Source: Torreya grandis (lineage: Eukaryota; Streptophyta; Pinopsida; Cupressales; Taxaceae). Taken from it: DNA of 64,000 nt. The stretch covers positions 620,501-684,500 of the forward strand of contig JARHVA010005493.1 in NCBI GenBank assembly GCA_037957365.1, written 5' to 3'. Both the position numbers and the translations under genes were made by a program. The notes below the pieces were generated by a model. That model was not told the origin of the DNA. It was given only the letters and a program-made list of their open reading frames with translations, and ran no database searches. Below, piece by piece: positions 60,128 through 64,000 of this stretch (position 1 is its first letter; every line of letters starts with the position of its first letter).

Positions 60128-62390
60128 TGATGCAAGAACATCACCAATGACAATGACAAGATGATCATTATGGTTAATGTTGATATTTTTTAAGTGTAAT
60201 AGGTATTTTAGGATCCCATATAAGGTGTTTGAATGATTAAAATTCTTACTTATTTAATTTTTAACTCCTTTTGGTGTTTTCCCACTAAAAAGGCAAATTT
60301 GAAAATTTGAATGCATAAAGAGGCATAAAGTGAGTTTTATTTGTCTTTGAGGGAATATAAGGTAATGAAATTGTTTTAAGGGGTATTATAAGGTCCAAAA
60401 ATATATGTGGGAGTGTAATTTTATGTATAAAGTCATATTACCATTATAAATCCTATACAAGGTGAAAGACAAGAAGAGTTGTAACTTCTTACCTACATGG
60501 AATTAGTCTTAAAAGACAATTTCAAGATGGAAAAGCATGGAGAGTAATGTATACATGAAAGAGATAGATAATCAAGGTGTATGAAAAATAAAGAGGCAAG
60601 AAAATAAGAAAATATTTGATGGAATGGGGAAAGAACAAAGAAGGCATTTTTGTAAAAGAGATCAAGTTAGTTAAGAGAAACTCGGTCCAAGAAACCAAGT
60701 TTAAAACTTAGTTGTAAAGGGATGAAATAAAAAAATCAAATAAGGAACTCAATAAAGTAATAATATAATCACGAAATAAAGTTTTTAGGTTATGATGAAA
60801 ATGAATAATGGATGGTGAAGAGACAAATGATAGTCTTTAGGTCTGTATAGGGGTATGACAGTCTGTAAGAAGGTTATTGTAAATATTATTTGAAATAAAT
60901 AAAAGAGTGTCATTTTGTGTATATATATTATTATATCATGTGATTTTATATATAACATTTGAATGTTGATATTATTGAGTACATAAAAGTTTTACAAGGT
61001 GATTTTTAATCATATTATAGGTATATATGAGGGTTCTATATATGACAGTCAAGGAAGGACCTATTTTATCATTCACTTAATGATTTATAATACAAAAAAT
61101 ATTATTCAAGGGATAATATAAGAGTGTATTGAGACTCATACAATCAATAATATTCCATTATTGTGTCTAGGATTTGAATGAATCCAAAAGAGAATGTTCT
61201 TAAACAATCACATTCTATAATAGTCATGCCAAAAAAGTTTTTTTTGCATCCTTAGAAATTTTAAAGTCTTAAAACAAATTACATGGGTGAAAGGGATTAA
61301 AATAATACCTTTTAAAATAATAAATAGATTTTGAAATTCCATGAGAGTTAAAATATGGGTTTTTGAAGGCTCTCGGTTATGTCAAGGAACCTAGTGCTTC
61401 TCATCACAAAAACCTCCATAACTTTTGATTTACCTGGCCAAATTCTTGAAATTTTATAGGGATATGGGGTAAATTTTTTATAAGGTATTATAAGTGGTTT
61501 AAGATTTATATACTTATTTTATAGGGATAAATTCAAGTTTCATGGTATACAAGCTTGCATGTTCGTTCAAAACCCTATTCAAGAGTCTTAAAGATGAGTA
61601 TAACTTGGAAAGGAATTCATGAAAAAGAATGAAACTTGGAGTGGAGTTAGGTTTGAGAATTTAATTTTTTTTGGAGGTAATATTAGGTTATTAGAGTGTA
61701 TTAAGATAGAGTCATAGGAGCTTCAAGGTTTGAAAACCTAGAGAGGTACAATCAAGAAACCTGCTAAACCCAAGTTTGGGGTTGTGAAAAGTGAAGGAAG
61801 GAGGTCAGAAGTTGGTGAAAAATAAGAAGGTTTTTGTTGAGTTAATGAGTGTGCATAAATGTTTTTTAGGATTAGGTAGGAGTACTTTAAAAATGAACTC
61901 AATACACTAGGCTTGTCATTAGATTGAGGTAACCCTATTTCATGTTCTTTTGTATGTTTGATGTCTTAAGTAAGAGTGGTAAATTATTTTTAGGTGAAAA
62001 TAACCTTGATAAGTGATTATGAATCTAAATAAAGGTTAGGAGGTTATTTTTTTATGTTTAAATAATATTAAGGAAGGTGATAGGCTTGGCCAATAGGCTT
62101 AGTGATTATAAGAGAGAACAAGTTTGGTTACTAGAGGTCAAAAGAGGAGAGAGTATAGAGTTGTGCAAGAGAAGGGTTGAGAGTTTGAAATTACATCCTC
62201 ATAATGAGATGAGATGAGATATGTTTCATAGAGAAATAAAGGAATATTTTCCCAATAATAAGACTTATGAGCCTAGTAGAGGTGAGAGTGAACAAGAATA
62301 TCCCAAGAAGGATTAAAAGACCTATTACTTAGAAGCATGAGATATCAGAGATCAAAAATTTGAGATGAGGTGGGAGTTTTAACTACATCA
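60128..62390 (+). repeat. 3' LTR of the LARD-like element
   Basis: It starts TGATGCAAGAACATCACC and ends TTTTAACTACATCA, with intact TG and CA ends, followed by the target duplication GAGTG. Confidence 0.9.
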
Positions 62391-62395
62391 GAGTG
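62391..62395 (+). other. Right target-site duplication of the LARD-like element (GAGTG)
   Basis: It is an exact match to 56392-56396. Confidence 0.8.
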
Positions 62396-62710
62396 CCTTA
62401 AATTTCATTACCCTATTCCCATCTATCAATGGCCCCCAATTATTACATCCTTTATTCTAAGCTTACACTGAATATTAGCTACTAGTTGGTCACATCCATT
62501 TCTATATCACTTTGATTCAAGTGCATTGGGATTAATTACTATCATTTGCCTTATCCATTATTGTTTGCATTAACCACATGTTGTTTCCTTAATCATGATT
62601 TTCATGCTAATAATAGTTGATTATTATGCTCATAATTGAGACTATAAAATGTGGGACTCATCATCAAAGGGTTAACGGGACAAAAAAATGGATGGAAGAG
62701 AGAGACTCTC

Positions 62711-63014
62711 AAAGTATCTAAGAAGCATGTGGAGGTCATGCTAAAATTTTACCTCCACATGCCTTTTGGATACTCTGTATAACCTTAGAGTATCTAGGAG
62801 GCACGTGGAGGCCACACTAACCATTGACTTCCATGTGCTTGCTAGATACTCCATCTTCCCTCAGAGTATCCAATAGACACTTGGAGGTCACACTGATAGA
62901 TGACCTCTATGTGCATGTTAGATAATCCATATACCTATATAATATACAAAAGGCATGTGGAATTCATACTAATAGTTGACCTAAACATGCCTGTTGGATA
63001 CTCCATCTACACTT
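62711..63014. repeat. Tandem array of four 76-bp hairpin units
   Basis: Units start at 62711, 62787, 62863 and 62939, each 76 bases. Each has a left arm like GAGTATCTAGGAGGCACGTG, a loop of about ten bases, and a right arm that is its inverted counterpart (CATGTGC..GCTAGATACTC), followed by a 12-base spacer. In unit 2 the 27-base arms mismatch at only about five positions. Unit 4 has diverged most at its left end. A solitary right arm with spacer (ACATGCCTGCTAGATACTCC) recurs at about 63435-63454. Confidence 0.9.
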
Positions 63015-63415
63015 AGAGTGTCTTAACTAGTAAGAGGGTTCACATTTATAGCTAACATGTCTATGGTCACACCAAATCAATCAAAGTCCAATGCTCACAC
63101 TGAGCTAACATTCATTAATAAAAAATTAAGGAAAAATATAATGGCCAAGCAAACAATAATATTTAAGGCAAAGGGAAATAGTTAAGGCAAACAACAATCA
63201 TTTATCCAAATGCTTGTTGAAAAATAAAATGTTAATATCTTTAGAACACTAACTTATTACTTGTGCACCTTTCCCCTATTCAAAGAGTATATCAGTTCTC
63301 ATTTTCCATTACAATATTATTTTTTTACCTATGTAGGATCCAGTTTTCCATTACCCAATTCTAAAAGTCCAAACCATAGGAGTGCCCATGAGGAGGAATT
63401 TTACTATATAGGTCA
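63010..63415 (+). repeat. Dispersed repeat, direct copy of 44091-44520
   Basis: It shares the blocks listed for the other copy, including ACTTGTGCACCTTTCCCCTA and ACCTATGTAGGA. It begins where the fifth 76-bp unit would start and ends just before a solitary right half of that unit, as if inserted in the array. Confidence 0.75.
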
Positions 63416-63459
63416 TTCTAACATTTGAATTACACATGCCTGCTAGATACTCCATCTAC

Positions 63460-64000
63460 GCTCCCCCTTCACCCATTCTGTTGGCTTGTTAGCCCTTTGA
63501 TGTTAGGCCTCATTTTTGACATCTTTGATTCTCAACATAACTAGATGGTACATTTAGCTTGAGCTCATAATTAAGAATGTAATAAGTGGGGCCCATCGGG
63601 ATAAGGATAATAGGATAATGCAAGTGATAAACTAAAAATAAATAGAATATTAAATCATTTTCAAATCTCATGCCCCTTCATATAAGACAAGGTTTTCATC
63701 TGGCTAATGGGATAATGAAATGGATGAAGTGCCAATAGATAAAGTGACTAGAGGGAATGTGGAGGTCAAATACATGCATGATATCCCATTCTAAATGCAC
63801 CATTTAGTTCCACTCATAATGGAGGATTAATAATTGATCCAACCCAAATAATTTATGAAAATTGAACGTAGCTTTTATCATGCCTGAGATCCTTTCTACC
63901 TCTGAAGGCACTCATGAGATTGAGTGTTCCAAAGAGGAAAGTGGGGGATAATGCATGGGATAAAATATACCCTCATTAATTTTAGGATTTATGCTAGTTC
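63460..64000. other. Intergenic sequence at the right edge, nothing recognised
   Basis: No gene or complete repeat is seen. The phrase GGC.TGTTAGCCCT (about 63482) also occurs just left of the LARD-like element (about 56369), suggesting a further dispersed repeat. Confidence 0.35.

Larger units (their letters stand above)
56397..62390 (+). mobile_element. LARD-like non-autonomous LTR retrotransposon, structurally complete
   Basis: Direct LTRs of about 2.25 kb (56397-58644 and 60128-62390) flank an internal region of only about 1.5 kb. A primer-binding site (TGGTATTAGAGC, 58647-58658) follows the 5' LTR and a polypurine tract (GTGGGGAAT, 60118-60126) precedes the 3' LTR. A perfect 5-bp duplication GAGTG flanks the whole, as made by retroviral-type integrases. 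LTR identity over the first 145 bases is about 85% by eye. The inside has charged gag-like pieces but no protease, RT or integrase motif, so mobility would have depended on another element's enzymes. Confidence 0.9.

Noticed and set aside
62711..63014. CRISPR array
   Set aside because: The genome is eukaryotic, the whole 76-base period is repeated without unique spacers, and each unit is internally inverted.

Overview
The window looks like nuclear DNA of a seed plant with a very large, AT-rich, retrotransposon-filled genome. A gymnosperm, probably a conifer, is my best guess. The reasons are one plant-specific gene spread over more than 16 kb by multi-kilobase introns, many layers of decayed LTR and non-LTR elements, and long tracts of diverged duplications. 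The species cannot be named from the sequence. I saw no rRNA, tRNA, CRISPR or bacterial-type features.

Only one gene appears intact. It is on the + strand from 6030 to 22455 and has three coding exons (6030-6209, 13921-14802, 20038-22455). All splice junctions are GT/AG and phase 0, and together they encode about 1159 residues. Short motifs around the first junction (KTMIRHEEMFKEQ / VKALHRLYNIQ), an internal IDLERPPEEYLDDQ motif and a basic tail point to the plant DUF863 family, a nuclear-type family of unknown biochemical role. Its introns (7.7 kb and 5.2 kb) hold repeat remnants: a GC-palindrome foldback element, a 98-bp tandem repeat, a decayed Ty1/copia RNase H segment and decayed coding-like stretches.

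The left flank (1-5.9 kb) holds a non-LTR endonuclease fragment at the window edge, a duplicated repeat and a G-rich block with G-quadruplex potential. Just after the gene (23.6-24.9 kb, - strand) lies a piece resembling the C-terminal CCHC region of a non-LTR reverse transcriptase. From 24.8 to 31.2 kb there is a 3-kb tandem segmental duplication with duplications nested inside it.

From 33.4 to 42.7 kb lies a decayed Ty3/gypsy element with recognisable LTRs. Its RNase H domain is split by a second, opposite-strand LTR element (36677-40530), which in turn contains an unrelated + strand gypsy RT fragment. From 46.9 to 48.7 kb is a broken MULE-type transposase-like gene with a SWIM zinc finger. 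From 49 to 56 kb the sequence is simple repeats, tandem repeats and interlocked duplications, including a perfect 22-bp inverted repeat around an (AT)n tract.

The most complete mobile element is at 56397-62390. It has roughly 2.25-kb LTRs, a 5-bp target-site duplication (GAGTG), a primer-binding site and a polypurine tract, but only about 1.5 kb of internal sequence with no recognisable pol, so it looks like a LARD-type non-autonomous retrotransposon. It is followed by four 76-bp units that are each a near-perfect hairpin (62711-63014).
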